In this document: positions 40,785 to 48,368 of the stretch, one piece after another | How positions within the stretch are numbered: the first letter of the stretch is position 1 | Layout: the number at the start of each line of letters is the position of its first letter | Assembly: GCA_009779915.1 (NCBI GenBank) | Contig: WRBA01000005.1 | Coordinates: forward strand, 53,033-117,032 | Reading direction: 5' to 3' | Source of the DNA: Defluviitaleaceae bacterium | GTDB taxonomy: Bacteria; Bacillota; Clostridia; Lachnospirales; UBA5962 | Length of the DNA stretch: 64,000 nucleotides | The notes under the pieces: generated by a model | Database searches by the model: none | What the model was told of the DNA's origin: nothing | What the model saw: only the letters and a program-made list of their open reading frames with translations | Position numbers and translations under genes: made by a program

Positions 40785-42044
40785 TCAATTCACCCTTCTA
40801 ATTTCAACAGCCCTTAAATTAAAGTCCGCATGGATAGTGAAATCCCTCCCTGCAGCCAAGGATAACGGATAATACTCATTAGAACCAATATTTATAGCAC
40901 TGTCTGTTTGCCCTATATTCGAGTAAATGCCAATATCCGCTGTGGTTCTCACATAAAATTCACCATCATGATACATAGCCCTTGAGGTATGACTTATCCG
41001 TTGGGAAAATAAATCTTTGCCTGCGCTAAAATCAATTCGGGGTAAAAAATAATTATCAAGGTCACGGATGCTATCTCTATAAGCTCTTGTCATACGGTCA
41101 TTATCAGTTATAGAAAAATTATATATACCCTGTCTCATGTTTACAGGGTCAATACCATTAAATGACATATAATTTATAGCCTTTATACGTGGATAATCCG
41201 TTCTTACAGCTCTAAAAATTTCCTCCATCATAAGTGTAGCCTCTGTAATATGATAAGCATGATTGCGAGACGAAAAATGGCTGATACCAAGCTGTGATAT
41301 AAACATAGGCTTTCGCTCCTGAAAGTGAAAATGAAAAAAATCAAGTTTAGCCCTTACATCCGAGATACTGCTTTGGCTATCTACAAAAAGATTTATTCCC
41401 ACCCAGTCAGTATAATCATCGCCGGGATAATGACGCTCTATTAAATGGAGCGAGTCCGCATATATATTCCATACAAGTACTACATTAGGGGCATAGCTGT
41501 TAAAATACCTTCTAGCCATTCTAAAAAATGAAATATATTCCTCCGGATCAAAAGACAATTCATGACTTACCGGAAATAGGTGAATAAACATAGGTACATT
41601 AATTTCACCAAATAACTGGGCACTTTCACGTAAAAGATGGTAATCGAATGGTCTTTCAATATTTTGAGGGGTAACTACTATATTAGGAGTTTTCATATTA
41701 ACGATTAAATCCAATACCCATTCGGTCGGAAAAGGCTGACCCATTTTATAAAAATATGTGTAAAAACTATGCTCCACTCCTACCAGCTCTTCAAAAGCTT
41801 CAATATCTCCCATAACAATCCTGTCGGATAATATATACGCGCCGATATATACCCCCGTTTCAGGCTCAAATAGCCCCGGCGCAAGAATTTTCTGCGTAAA
41901 AAGCCCAAAGTCCTGCGTATAGTCCAAACTTATTGCTGGAATATAGGCTATATCCTGCACCTCCTCCCGGTCAGGCTGGGCAAGCCTATTGCCACAAGCC
42001 GAAAAAGCGAATAGCAAAATAAATAGTAATAATGTTTTTTTCAT
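40785..42044 (-). CDS. Lipoprotein with a GH26-like glycoside hydrolase fold
   Basis: A 419-residue lipoprotein with a signal ending F-S-A-C (C17). The body resembles the TIM barrel of GH26-type beta-mannanases and lichenases: V-V-L-V-W-N-I-Y-A-D-S followed by Y-Y/H-P-G-D-D-Y-T-D-W-V-G-I-N-L-F, and K-P-M-F-I-S-Q-L-G-I-S near 265. In active GH26 enzymes the acid/base Glu lies in the W-x-P/x-E region and the nucleophile Glu in S-E-x-G; here these positions read W-N-I-Y and S-Q-L-G, so glycosidase activity is doubtful. The gene overlaps recU by 4 bp. Confidence 0.65.
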   Translation of the reverse strand: MKKTLLLFILLFAFSACGNRLAQPDREEVQDIAYIPAISLDYTQDFGLFTQKILAPGLFEPETGVYIGAYILSDRIVMGDIEAFEELVGVEHSFYTYFYKMGQPFPTEWVLDLIVNMKTPNIVVTPQNIERPFDYHLLRESAQLFGEINVPMFIHLFPVSHELSFDPEEYISFFRMARRYFNSYAPNVVLVWNIYADSLHLIERHYPGDDYTDWVGINLFVDSQSSISDVRAKLDFFHFHFQERKPMFISQLGISHFSSRNHAYHITEATLMMEEIFRAVRTDYPRIKAINYMSFNGIDPVNMRQGIYNFSITDNDRMTRAYRDSIRDLDNYFLPRIDFSAGKDLFSQRISHTSRAMYHDGEFYVRTTADIGIYSNIGQTDSAINIGSNEYYPLSLAAGRDFTIHADFNLRAVEIRRVN

Positions 42045-42574
42045 TTCGCCTCCAGATATTTCCTTAAAGCCTCAAGATAATGCACTACAACGCCTTTCCC
42101 GCTTCCAACCTCTATGGCAATTTCCTCAAAATCTTTGTAAGGTATGCTTTTTCTGCCTCCAGCTAAAGCCTCATCCCAATATTTCTTTAATGGAGCAAAT
42201 GGCAGAAGGTATATTTCATCATAAAGGGTAAAGCTTACCAAAAAAAACGCTGCCCCATGCTGGTTTTCAAATTTTTCCATAAACTCCATCTGATGAGTAT
42301 GAATATTTTGAAGGGGTAGGTTTTTCCTATTAGTTTCCTTGGCGTCAAATGCTACAGGCACGCCCTGTACCACACCTATGTAATCAACAGTACTTTTTTT
42401 GTCAAAATACCCTAAGGTAATCGCATTTTTGCCCTTGTCAATATTTATAGGGGTAATAGGCGTTGGAATTTTCTGGATTATTGCCAGGTTTTTACTTTCG
42501 TATACTTCATTTGACATATTAATCATACTCTCAAAGGTACTTCCGCGAAGTCCTCTCGTTGTCCAATAGCCCAT
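42041..42574 (-). CDS. recU: Holliday junction resolvase RecU
   Basis: RecU cuts Holliday junctions in Firmicutes. The 177-residue protein contains R-G-L-R-G-S-T-F-E, D-Y-I-G-V-V-Q-G-V-P-V-A-F-D-A-K-E-T (the D-x(n)-D/E-x-K nuclease core) and H-T-H-Q-M-E-F-M-E-K-F, all RecU hallmarks. Start and length fit. It lies downstream of the pyrB-pyrC genes and upstream of the GH26-like lipoprotein on the same strand. Confidence 0.95.
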   Translation of the reverse strand: MGYWTTRGLRGSTFESMINMSNEVYESKNLAIIQKIPTPITPINIDKGKNAITLGYFDKKSTVDYIGVVQGVPVAFDAKETNRKNLPLQNIHTHQMEFMEKFENQHGAAFFLVSFTLYDEIYLLPFAPLKKYWDEALAGGRKSIPYKDFEEIAIEVGSGKGVVVHYLEALRKYLEAK

Positions 42575-42610
42575 CTCACTCTCCTGTGTGAAATTACATT
42601 AAAAAAGCAA

Positions 42611-43900
42611 CTACACGCTGCAATCCGCCATATAAACAACCTCGCCGCCAACGATGGTGCATTTCAATTTACCCTTTACCATCATCCCCCCAAAAGGTGA
42701 AAACTTGGCTTTAGAGACAAAGTTTGGCGGGGTTATAAAATGCTCCTCCTCTGGGTTAAATATAACTAAATCCCCGTCACGACCTTTTTCCACCCCGCTT
42801 TTACTCTCAAGAAGGAGTATTTTGGCCGGATATTTATTAAATTTATCAATAAGCTGGCTAAGTTTCATCTTGCCGCTGGTTACAAGTGCCGAGTAGCTTA
42901 CACCAAAAGCTGTTTCCAAAGAGGATATGCCAAAAGATGCCATATCAAATTCCCTATGCTTGCTTTCAATCGTTGTAGGGGTGTGCCCTGATGAAATAGC
43001 GTCTATTGTCCCATCTTGCAAGCCTTCTATTATTGCATCAACATCCTCCCAGCACCTTAATGGCGGCTTTACCTTCACTAATGTATTATATCCATCTACA
43101 TTGTCCTCGGTGAGAGTAAAATAATGCGGCTGAGTATCACATGTTACAAAAACTCCCTTTGTTTTGGCAGCCCTTACAAGCTCCACAGAGCCTTTTGTAC
43201 TTACTTTTGAAATGTGGATACGGCAGCCTGTCCGCTCTGATAAAATAATATTGCGTGACACCATTATTTCCTCAGCTTCCCGCGGTATTCCTCTAAGACC
43301 AAAAGCGGATGCTACCTTCCCTGCATTTACCACACCCTTTGCCGCCAAAGCCGGATCCTCACATGTGGTTATAAGAGGAATGTTAAACATGGATGAATAA
43401 CGCATAATATTACGAAGAAGTGCCGCGTCCGCCACACATTTGCCCCCATCGGACAAAGCAGCTATACCGGCTGTTACCATTTCCCCTATTTCAGCGATTT
43501 TCGTTCCTTCGCCCCCTACAGTCATTTGACCGTAAACATGAACATTTACCATTGAAAGTTTTAAGGCACGGCTTATTATATAATTTACAACGGTTTTATT
43601 GTCAACTACAGGACTTGTGTTTGGCTGACTGGTTATAGAGGTAAAGCCCCCTTTTGCAGCAGAGCGGGTCACTGTTGATAAATCTTCAATATTTTCATAG
43701 CCCGGGTCACAAATTTCACAGTTCATATCTATAAAACCTGGCAGAACATATCCACCCTTCGCATCAATAATATTACAATCCGTATCTTTTGGAGGATTAA
43801 TATTTTCTCCGATTTCTAAAATTATCTCATCTACAAGTATATCCCGGGCTTTTTCATCACCGTTTTGATTTATAATTATCCCATTTTTTATAAGTATCAA
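42611..43900 (-). CDS. PyrC-like dihydroorotase homologue that has lost its catalytic residues
   Basis: The 429-residue protein is homologous throughout to class I dihydroorotase (PyrC), yet its active site has eroded. The HxHxR-type metal motif reads N60-C-E62-I-C64-D-P-G instead of H-x-H-x-R-x-P-G. The H-C-E-D His is T179 (T-T-C-E-D). The catalytic Asp of A-T-D-H-A-P-H is G305 (S-S-G-H-T-P-T). H259 (Q-P-H-Y) and D151 (S-D-G-G) remain. Four of six metal/catalytic positions are gone, so it should not cyclise carbamoyl-aspartate. Such pseudo-DHOases elsewhere are structural partners of aspartate carbamoyltransferase, and this gene overlaps pyrB by 4 bp. Confidence 0.85.
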   Translation of the reverse strand: MILIKNGIIINQNGDEKARDILVDEIILEIGENINPPKDTDCNIIDAKGGYVLPGFIDMNCEICDPGYENIEDLSTVTRSAAKGGFTSITSQPNTSPVVDNKTVVNYIISRALKLSMVNVHVYGQMTVGGEGTKIAEIGEMVTAGIAALSDGGKCVADAALLRNIMRYSSMFNIPLITTCEDPALAAKGVVNAGKVASAFGLRGIPREAEEIMVSRNIILSERTGCRIHISKVSTKGSVELVRAAKTKGVFVTCDTQPHYFTLTEDNVDGYNTLVKVKPPLRCWEDVDAIIEGLQDGTIDAISSGHTPTTIESKHREFDMASFGISSLETAFGVSYSALVTSGKMKLSQLIDKFNKYPAKILLLESKSGVEKGRDGDLVIFNPEEEHFITPPNFVSKAKFSPFGGMMVKGKLKCTIVGGEVVYMADCSV

Positions 43901-44835
43901 ATCATAATCCCTCCCCTCATTGATAGGATATATAACATTGCCATCCTAAGTGCCACACCGTTTGATATCTGGTCATCAACTAAACATTGAGGAGATTCTA
44001 TCACGTCCGAGTCTATTTCAATACCTCTGTTTATAGGTCCCGGATGCATAACTATTACCTCATCCTTAGCGTAACTTAACATACGCTTATCTATTTTAAA
44101 CATATTTTTATATTCGTTATAAGAAGGAAGCTCATTACTATACCTATCCTCAGCTAAAAGGCGCGCCCCCATTATAACATCAGCATTTTTAACTGCCTTA
44201 TAAGGGTCTGAATATACTTCAACCCCAAAGGACTCAAGATCCTCCGGTATAAGGGTTGGAGGGCCTGCAACGGATACATGTGCCCCAAGCTTCAAAAACC
44301 CCCAAATATTGCTCTTAGCATACCTTGAATGAGTAATATCTCCTATAAAAGCTACTTTTAAGCCTCGCTTAAATCCGCCCATCCGCTCTTTTATTGTCAT
44401 AAGCTCAAGAAGGGCTTGGCTGGGGTTTTCGTTTATACCGTCCCCTGCGTTTATAACACTTGCGGACACATTGCTTGCAAGGAATTTTGCGCTGCCTGAT
44501 ACAGGATGGCGTATAACAATAAAATCCGCCCCCATTTGGTCTATGATTTTACCCATTTCCAAAAGATCTGAAAAACCCGGCGTTTCATTCTTTTCGGAGA
44601 TATTCATATTAACCACATTTGCGGATAAATACTGCCCTGCAAGCTCATAGGATACTTTTGTCCTGGAGCGGTTTTCGTAAAATAGTATAACTACGGATTT
44701 ACCCTGTAAATGAGGAGCTTTTTTATTTGGCTGGTTAAGGACATATTTCATTGTATCCGCGGTTTCGATTATATAAAGTATTTCCTCGGCGGACATATCT
44801 TTCAGTCCAATATAGTCTTTCCTATATATTGACAT
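43897..44835 (-). CDS. pyrB: Aspartate carbamoyltransferase-like protein PyrB
   Basis: At 312 residues it matches ATCase catalytic chains, and C-terminal H-S-R-Y-A-K-S-N and M-H-P-G-P-I-N-R-G are standard. The carbamoyl-phosphate loop is F-Y-E-N-R-S-R-T-K instead of P-S-T-R-T-R. The normally invariant H-P-T-Q is N-P-S-Q (catalytic His to Asn). The L-R-x-Q segment is A-R-L-L (aspartate-binding Gln missing). Other ligands (S-E-K-N-E-T, I-R-H) are kept. Whether it is active is therefore uncertain. It lies between rluD and the pseudo-dihydroorotase in the usual Firmicutes lspA-rluD-pyr order, but without pyrR, carAB or pyrD. Confidence 0.85.
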   Translation of the reverse strand: MSIYRKDYIGLKDMSAEEILYIIETADTMKYVLNQPNKKAPHLQGKSVVILFYENRSRTKVSYELAGQYLSANVVNMNISEKNETPGFSDLLEMGKIIDQMGADFIVIRHPVSGSAKFLASNVSASVINAGDGINENPSQALLELMTIKERMGGFKRGLKVAFIGDITHSRYAKSNIWGFLKLGAHVSVAGPPTLIPEDLESFGVEVYSDPYKAVKNADVIMGARLLAEDRYSNELPSYNEYKNMFKIDKRMLSYAKDEVIVMHPGPINRGIEIDSDVIESPQCLVDDQISNGVALRMAMLYILSMRGGIMI

Positions 44836-44846
44836 ATCTTATTTCC

Positions 44847-45755
44847 CTACCTTCTAAGCAAATCTTCAAAATATTCAGGGCGTTTAGCCTCAAACTCCAT
44901 AAATTCCCCTGTTGATGGATGAAAAAACCCCAAACTTTTGGCAAATAACGCCTGTCCACCCAGCTTGTACTTGGATTTTTCGGGACCGTATACCAAATCT
45001 CCAACAAGAGGGTGACCTAAATATGCCATATGCACTCGTATTTGATGGGTACGCCCTGTTATGAGCCGGGCTTCAATGAATGTTGTGCTTTTAAAACGCT
45101 CTATTACTTTGACATTTGTTATGGCTTCCTTAGAGTTTTTTATTGTGACACACATCTTCTTCCTGTCCCGTTCCGAGCGGCCTATAGGCTTATCTATAGT
45201 GAAACTCTCTTCTTTTACCAAGCCCATAACTAAAGCTTCATAAACTTTTTTAACCTTTCGGGAGGAAAACTGCTCGCTCAAGCTGCAGTGCGCCTTATCA
45301 TTTTTAGCAGCTACAATCAAACCGGATGTATCCATGTCAATACGATGGACTATACCCGGACGCAAAATGCCGTTAATACCTGATAAATTTCCCTTACAAT
45401 GATATAAAAGGGCATTTACCAATGTAGCTGCGTAATGCCCTGCCGCCGGGTGAACAACCATCCCTTTAGGCTTGTTGATTACTATTATATCATCATCCTC
45501 ATGGCATATATCAAGAGTTATATCCTCAGGCATTATATCCGGAGTAACTGGAGGATAAGGGGCAATTTGGACTACATCCCCTGCTTTTAGCTTATAGCCC
45601 GCTTTTTGCGGCTTGCCTCCAATTGTAACATTACCCGATTCTATATGTTTTTTTAGAAAACTCCGGCTTAAATCATCCTTTTGCCCAGATATAAAAACAT
45701 CAAGTCTTATCCCTGCATCCTCTTCCTCAGCGTATAATACTAAATCATCACTCAT
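44847..45755 (-). CDS. rluD: 23S rRNA pseudouridine synthase RluD-type
   Basis: A 302-residue RluA/RluD-family enzyme: N-terminal S4 domain (about 12-60: R-L-D-V-F-I-S ... L-K-K-H-I-E-S-G-N-V-T-I) followed by the catalytic domain with D140 in H-R-I-D-M-D-T-S-G-L. It modifies uridines in helix 69 of 23S rRNA if it is a true RluD. It overlaps lspA by 4 bp, the standard arrangement. Confidence 0.94.
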   Translation of the reverse strand: MSDDLVLYAEEEDAGIRLDVFISGQKDDLSRSFLKKHIESGNVTIGGKPQKAGYKLKAGDVVQIAPYPPVTPDIMPEDITLDICHEDDDIIVINKPKGMVVHPAAGHYAATLVNALLYHCKGNLSGINGILRPGIVHRIDMDTSGLIVAAKNDKAHCSLSEQFSSRKVKKVYEALVMGLVKEESFTIDKPIGRSERDRKKMCVTIKNSKEAITNVKVIERFKSTTFIEARLITGRTHQIRVHMAYLGHPLVGDLVYGPEKSKYKLGGQALFAKSLGFFHPSTGEFMEFEAKRPEYFEDLLRR

Positions 45756-46234
45756 TTTTCTTCCTGCTCTTCCTTAATAAAAAAAATCATAAGTATACCT
45801 AAAAGTATTGTGCCGCTTACAACATATATATCAGCAATATTAAATATTGGGAAGTTGATAAAGTCAAAGCGTAAAAAATCCACCACATAGCCATGGAGCA
45901 GCCTGTCGATAGAATTGCCTATGCCTCCCGCGGCTATAAGTATCAAAAAAAAGCGAACCAAATTGTAAATACGACCATTTGGAAGTTTAACATAATAAAA
46001 CCCTATCACAACAAGCACAACCACAGCGAACCCTAAGAAAAACCACCTTCCCCCCGGGAAGATCCCAAAGGCCGCGCCCCAGTTTCTGTGAAAAGTCAGG
46101 CTAAGTATATTAGGTATTACAACTACATTCGCATGACCCATTAAATTTGTTACGGCAAAATGCTTACTCCATTGGTCTAATGCAACAAAGAGAAATGTTA
46201 GTAATATTGGATTTATAATTTTAAAAATTTTCAT
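45752..46234 (-). CDS. lspA: Lipoprotein signal peptidase II
   Basis: LspA cleaves prolipoproteins after lipidation; several lipoproteins in this window are potential substrates. The 160-residue protein has four membrane helices and the catalytic aspartates D110 in G-N-S-I-D-R and D135 in F-N-I-A-D. Start at 46234. A bulky intergenic region with four hairpins separates it from the divergent spoIIA operon. Confidence 0.96.
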   Translation of the reverse strand: MKIFKIINPILLTFLFVALDQWSKHFAVTNLMGHANVVVIPNILSLTFHRNWGAAFGIFPGGRWFFLGFAVVVLVVIGFYYVKLPNGRIYNLVRFFLILIAAGGIGNSIDRLLHGYVVDFLRFDFINFPIFNIADIYVVSGTILLGILMIFFIKEEQEEK

Positions 46235-46393
46235 TATTCATCTCCCGGTTAATATTGCTTCATCAATTAAAGCTTTTGGCTAGATTTAGTTTTGTGAGCA
46301 ATAGATTACTTCCACAATATAATAGCATATCAGGGAGCATTTAGTAAACATATACGCGTAATTTATCTAGTTTTGCAAAGATTTGCGCTTTTG

Positions 46394-46569
46394 TTGATTT
46401 TTCTTTGAGATTAATTTATATTATAGTGAAATGAATTTAAAACTGCAACGCTTGCGTTGTGAGTTTTAAATTTGATTGAACGTCCCGCACCGCGGTCCCG
46501 AAGGGATTAAGGTGCGCCAAATGTGAACATGGTTCACATTTGGGCTGTATCACTTTTAAAGTGATACAG
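46394..46569 (+). promoter_or_regulatory. spoIIA upstream region: promoter and four stacked hairpins
   Basis: A SigA-like promoter (TTGATT 46394-46399, 17-base spacer, TATATT 46417-46422) is followed at once by four hairpins: ATTTAAAAC..CAACG / CGTTG..GTTTTAAAT at 46435-46471; CGCACC / GGTGCG at 46486-46516; CCAAATGTGAAC / GTTCACATTTGG at 46517-46543 (12 bp); and CTGTATCACTTT / AAAGTGATACAG at 46545-46569 (12 bp, 1-nt loop). spoIIA is usually SigH-driven; no clear SigH site was found. The rest of 46235-46607 is AT-rich. Confidence 0.6.
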
Positions 46570-46607
46570 CTATAACTTATATCGAATGAAAAAAGGAGGA
46601 AAATTTA

Positions 46608-46952
46608 ATGGAGACTTCCTTAAAAATCTTGGGACAAACTATGATAGTTGTACCCATTGGGGATATAGATCATCATACATCTATAGCTTTGAGAGAGAAA
46701 ATAGATAAAGAAGCGGTCAGGGAAAATATAAAAAATATATTGTTCGATTTTTCCAATGTTGAGTTTATGGACAGCTCCGGCATAGGGCTTATTATCGGAC
46801 GCTACAAACTTATGTCGGCAAATAACGGGATTACTGCCGTTTGTCATATAAGTGATTCACTTAGGCGGATATTTGATATTTCCGGACTTAAAAAAATTGT
46901 GCATTTATATGGAAATCTTGATGAAGCCATAAACCAAATACAGTTACGGTAG
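46608..46952 (+). CDS. spoIIAA: Anti-sigma F factor antagonist SpoIIAA
   Basis: SpoIIAA, when unphosphorylated, pulls SpoIIAB off SigF in the forespore. The 114-residue STAS protein keeps the phosphorylation site in F-M-D-S-S-G-I-G, with S57 the SpoIIAB target. SD GGAGG. First gene of the spoIIAA-spoIIAB-sigF operon; 15 bases before spoIIAB. Confidence 0.96.
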   Translation: METSLKILGQTMIVVPIGDIDHHTSIALREKIDKEAVRENIKNILFDFSNVEFMDSSGIGLIIGRYKLMSANNGITAVCHISDSLRRIFDISGLKKIVHLYGNLDEAINQIQLR

Positions 46953-46967
46953 GGGGGAGAGTTTTGT

Positions 46968-47408
46968 ATGGAATATGATAATGAAATGATTCTTGAAATG
47001 TCGGCAAAATCAAGGAACGAAAGCTTTGCAAGGGTGGTAGCCGCATCGTTTGCCGCATCACTAGACCCCACGGTTGCCGAGGTGGCTGATATAAAAACCG
47101 CTGTTTCAGAAGCAGTAACTAATGCAATTATTCACGGCTACGGTGAAAGTCCTAAAAATGGCACGGTTACACTTAAATGCGGCATTTTACAAGATACAAT
47201 TTACATAGAAATTATAGATTTTGGAAAGGGTATTTCCGATATCGAAGAGGCTATGACTCCATTATATACATCAGCGCCTGAGGATGAAAGAAGCGGCATG
47301 GGCTTTACTATTATGGAGACTTTTATGGATAGTGTAGAGGTTTTATCGCAGCCAAGTAAGGGAACGGTTGTTCGCATGAGTAAGAAAATTGGACAAAGAG
47401 ATATTTAG
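46968..47408 (+). CDS. spoIIAB: Anti-sigma F factor / serine kinase SpoIIAB
   Basis: SpoIIAB binds SigF and phosphorylates SpoIIAA. The 146-residue GHKL-fold protein has the N-box E48-A-V-T-N52-A-I-I-H-G, the D-F-G-K-G-I G1 motif and R-S-G-M-G-F-T-I. SD GGGGGAG. A 104-base structured gap separates it from sigF, unlike the tight coupling in Bacillus. Confidence 0.96.
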   Translation: MEYDNEMILEMSAKSRNESFARVVAASFAASLDPTVAEVADIKTAVSEAVTNAIIHGYGESPKNGTVTLKCGILQDTIYIEIIDFGKGISDIEEAMTPLYTSAPEDERSGMGFTIMETFMDSVEVLSQPSKGTVVRMSKKIGQRDI

Positions 47409-47410
47409 AC

Positions 47411-47486
47411 CTAAGAGCCCGCGACACAAAGCGGCTTAAAATAAGCTGTAAATACGGGCAGTAGCTTATTGACCGCTGGTTCTTAG
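47411..47486 (+). promoter_or_regulatory. Nested stem structure between spoIIAB and sigF
   Basis: Three stems nest: CTAAGAGCC (47411-47419) / GGTTCTTAG (47478-47486); AGCGG (47430-47434) / CCGCT (47473-47477); AATAAGCT (47440-47447) / AGCTTATT (47463-47470). There is a 10-nt bulge on the left. No U-run follows; sigF starts 27 bases later. Candidate mRNA stability or attenuation element. Confidence 0.5.
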
Positions 47487-47512
47487 ACAAATGCGGTTAT
47501 AGTGGAGGATAT

Positions 47513-48238
47513 ATGGACCACACAATGGGGCTTATTAAAAAAGCTCAAGACGGCGACAAAGAAGCTGCCGGCACACTAATTGAAGAAAACGCAGGTCTCA
47601 TATGGTCTGTTGTGAGAAAGTTTTCAGGTCGCGGCTACGAATTGGACGATTTATACCAAATAGGGGCTATGGGGCTTTTAAAGTGTATACAAAAGTTTGA
47701 CCAATCTTTTGAGGTAAAATTTTCCACATATGCTGTACCTATGATAATGGGTGAAATAAAGAGATTTCTTCGTGATGACGGACTTATCAAGGTATCCCGC
47801 CCTTTAAAAGAGCTTGCTATAAAAGCCAAATACATACAGGAAGATTTAATAAAGAAAAACGGCGAACCTCCTACGATAACTGAAATCGCCAAGGTCCTTG
47901 ATGTAGCTCGTGAAGATTTAATAATGGCCTTAGAGGCCGGCAAGGATGTTGAGAGTCTTTATCAAACCATATATCAAGGTGACGGCAGCCCTATTTATCT
48001 TATAGATAAGCTGGATATGGCTGAAAGTGACGCTCCTGAAATCGTTGATATAATAGCCCTTAAAGAAATTTTGAATACCCTTTCTCCTAAAGAGAGGCGA
48101 ATAATTATGCTTAGATATTTTGAAGAAAAAACTCAAATGGAAATAGCTAAGGAAATAGGGGTTTCTCAGGTTCAAGTTTCGCGGATTGAGAAGAAGATTA
48201 TCCAAAATATAAGAGAAAATTTACTGGAAGCTGAGTAA
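47513..48238 (+). CDS. sigF: Forespore sigma factor SigF
   Basis: The 241-residue sporulation sigma factor has region 2 (L-D-D-L-Y-Q-I-G-A-M-G-L-L-K-C-I-Q-K-F-D), region 3 (I-K-V-S-R-P-L-K-E-L) and region 4 (L-S-P-K-E-R-R-I-I-M-L-R-Y-F then S-Q-V-Q-V-S-R-I-E-K-K). Its place after spoIIAA-spoIIAB settles the assignment. The SD AGTGGAGGA precedes the ATG. Confidence 0.97.
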   Translation: MDHTMGLIKKAQDGDKEAAGTLIEENAGLIWSVVRKFSGRGYELDDLYQIGAMGLLKCIQKFDQSFEVKFSTYAVPMIMGEIKRFLRDDGLIKVSRPLKELAIKAKYIQEDLIKKNGEPPTITEIAKVLDVAREDLIMALEAGKDVESLYQTIYQGDGSPIYLIDKLDMAESDAPEIVDIIALKEILNTLSPKERRIIMLRYFEEKTQMEIAKEIGVSQVQVSRIEKKIIQNIRENLLEAE

Positions 48239-48281
48239 AACTCAATTTTCAGTAAATTTTCACTAAAACATTTCGACAAAC

Positions 48282-48368
48282 ACTTGATTTTTACCTTCTT
48301 TAGTACGATAATCTAAGTAAGAGTTATGGTATTTCATACCAATGGATCGTATACAAGGAGGTATTTAT
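48282..48368 (+). promoter_or_regulatory. Promoter and CsrA-like leader of the FliD-like gene
   Basis: TTGATT (48282-48287), 17-base spacer and GATAAT (48305-48310) fit SigA. The overlapping TACGATAA also resembles a SigD -10. In the leader, ATAC-AAGGAG-GTAT (48351-48364) forms a hairpin with the SD in its loop. ACAAGGAGGT (48353-48362) matches the CsrA consensus ACANGGANGT exactly. Another GGA lies at 48343-48345. Confidence 0.55.
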
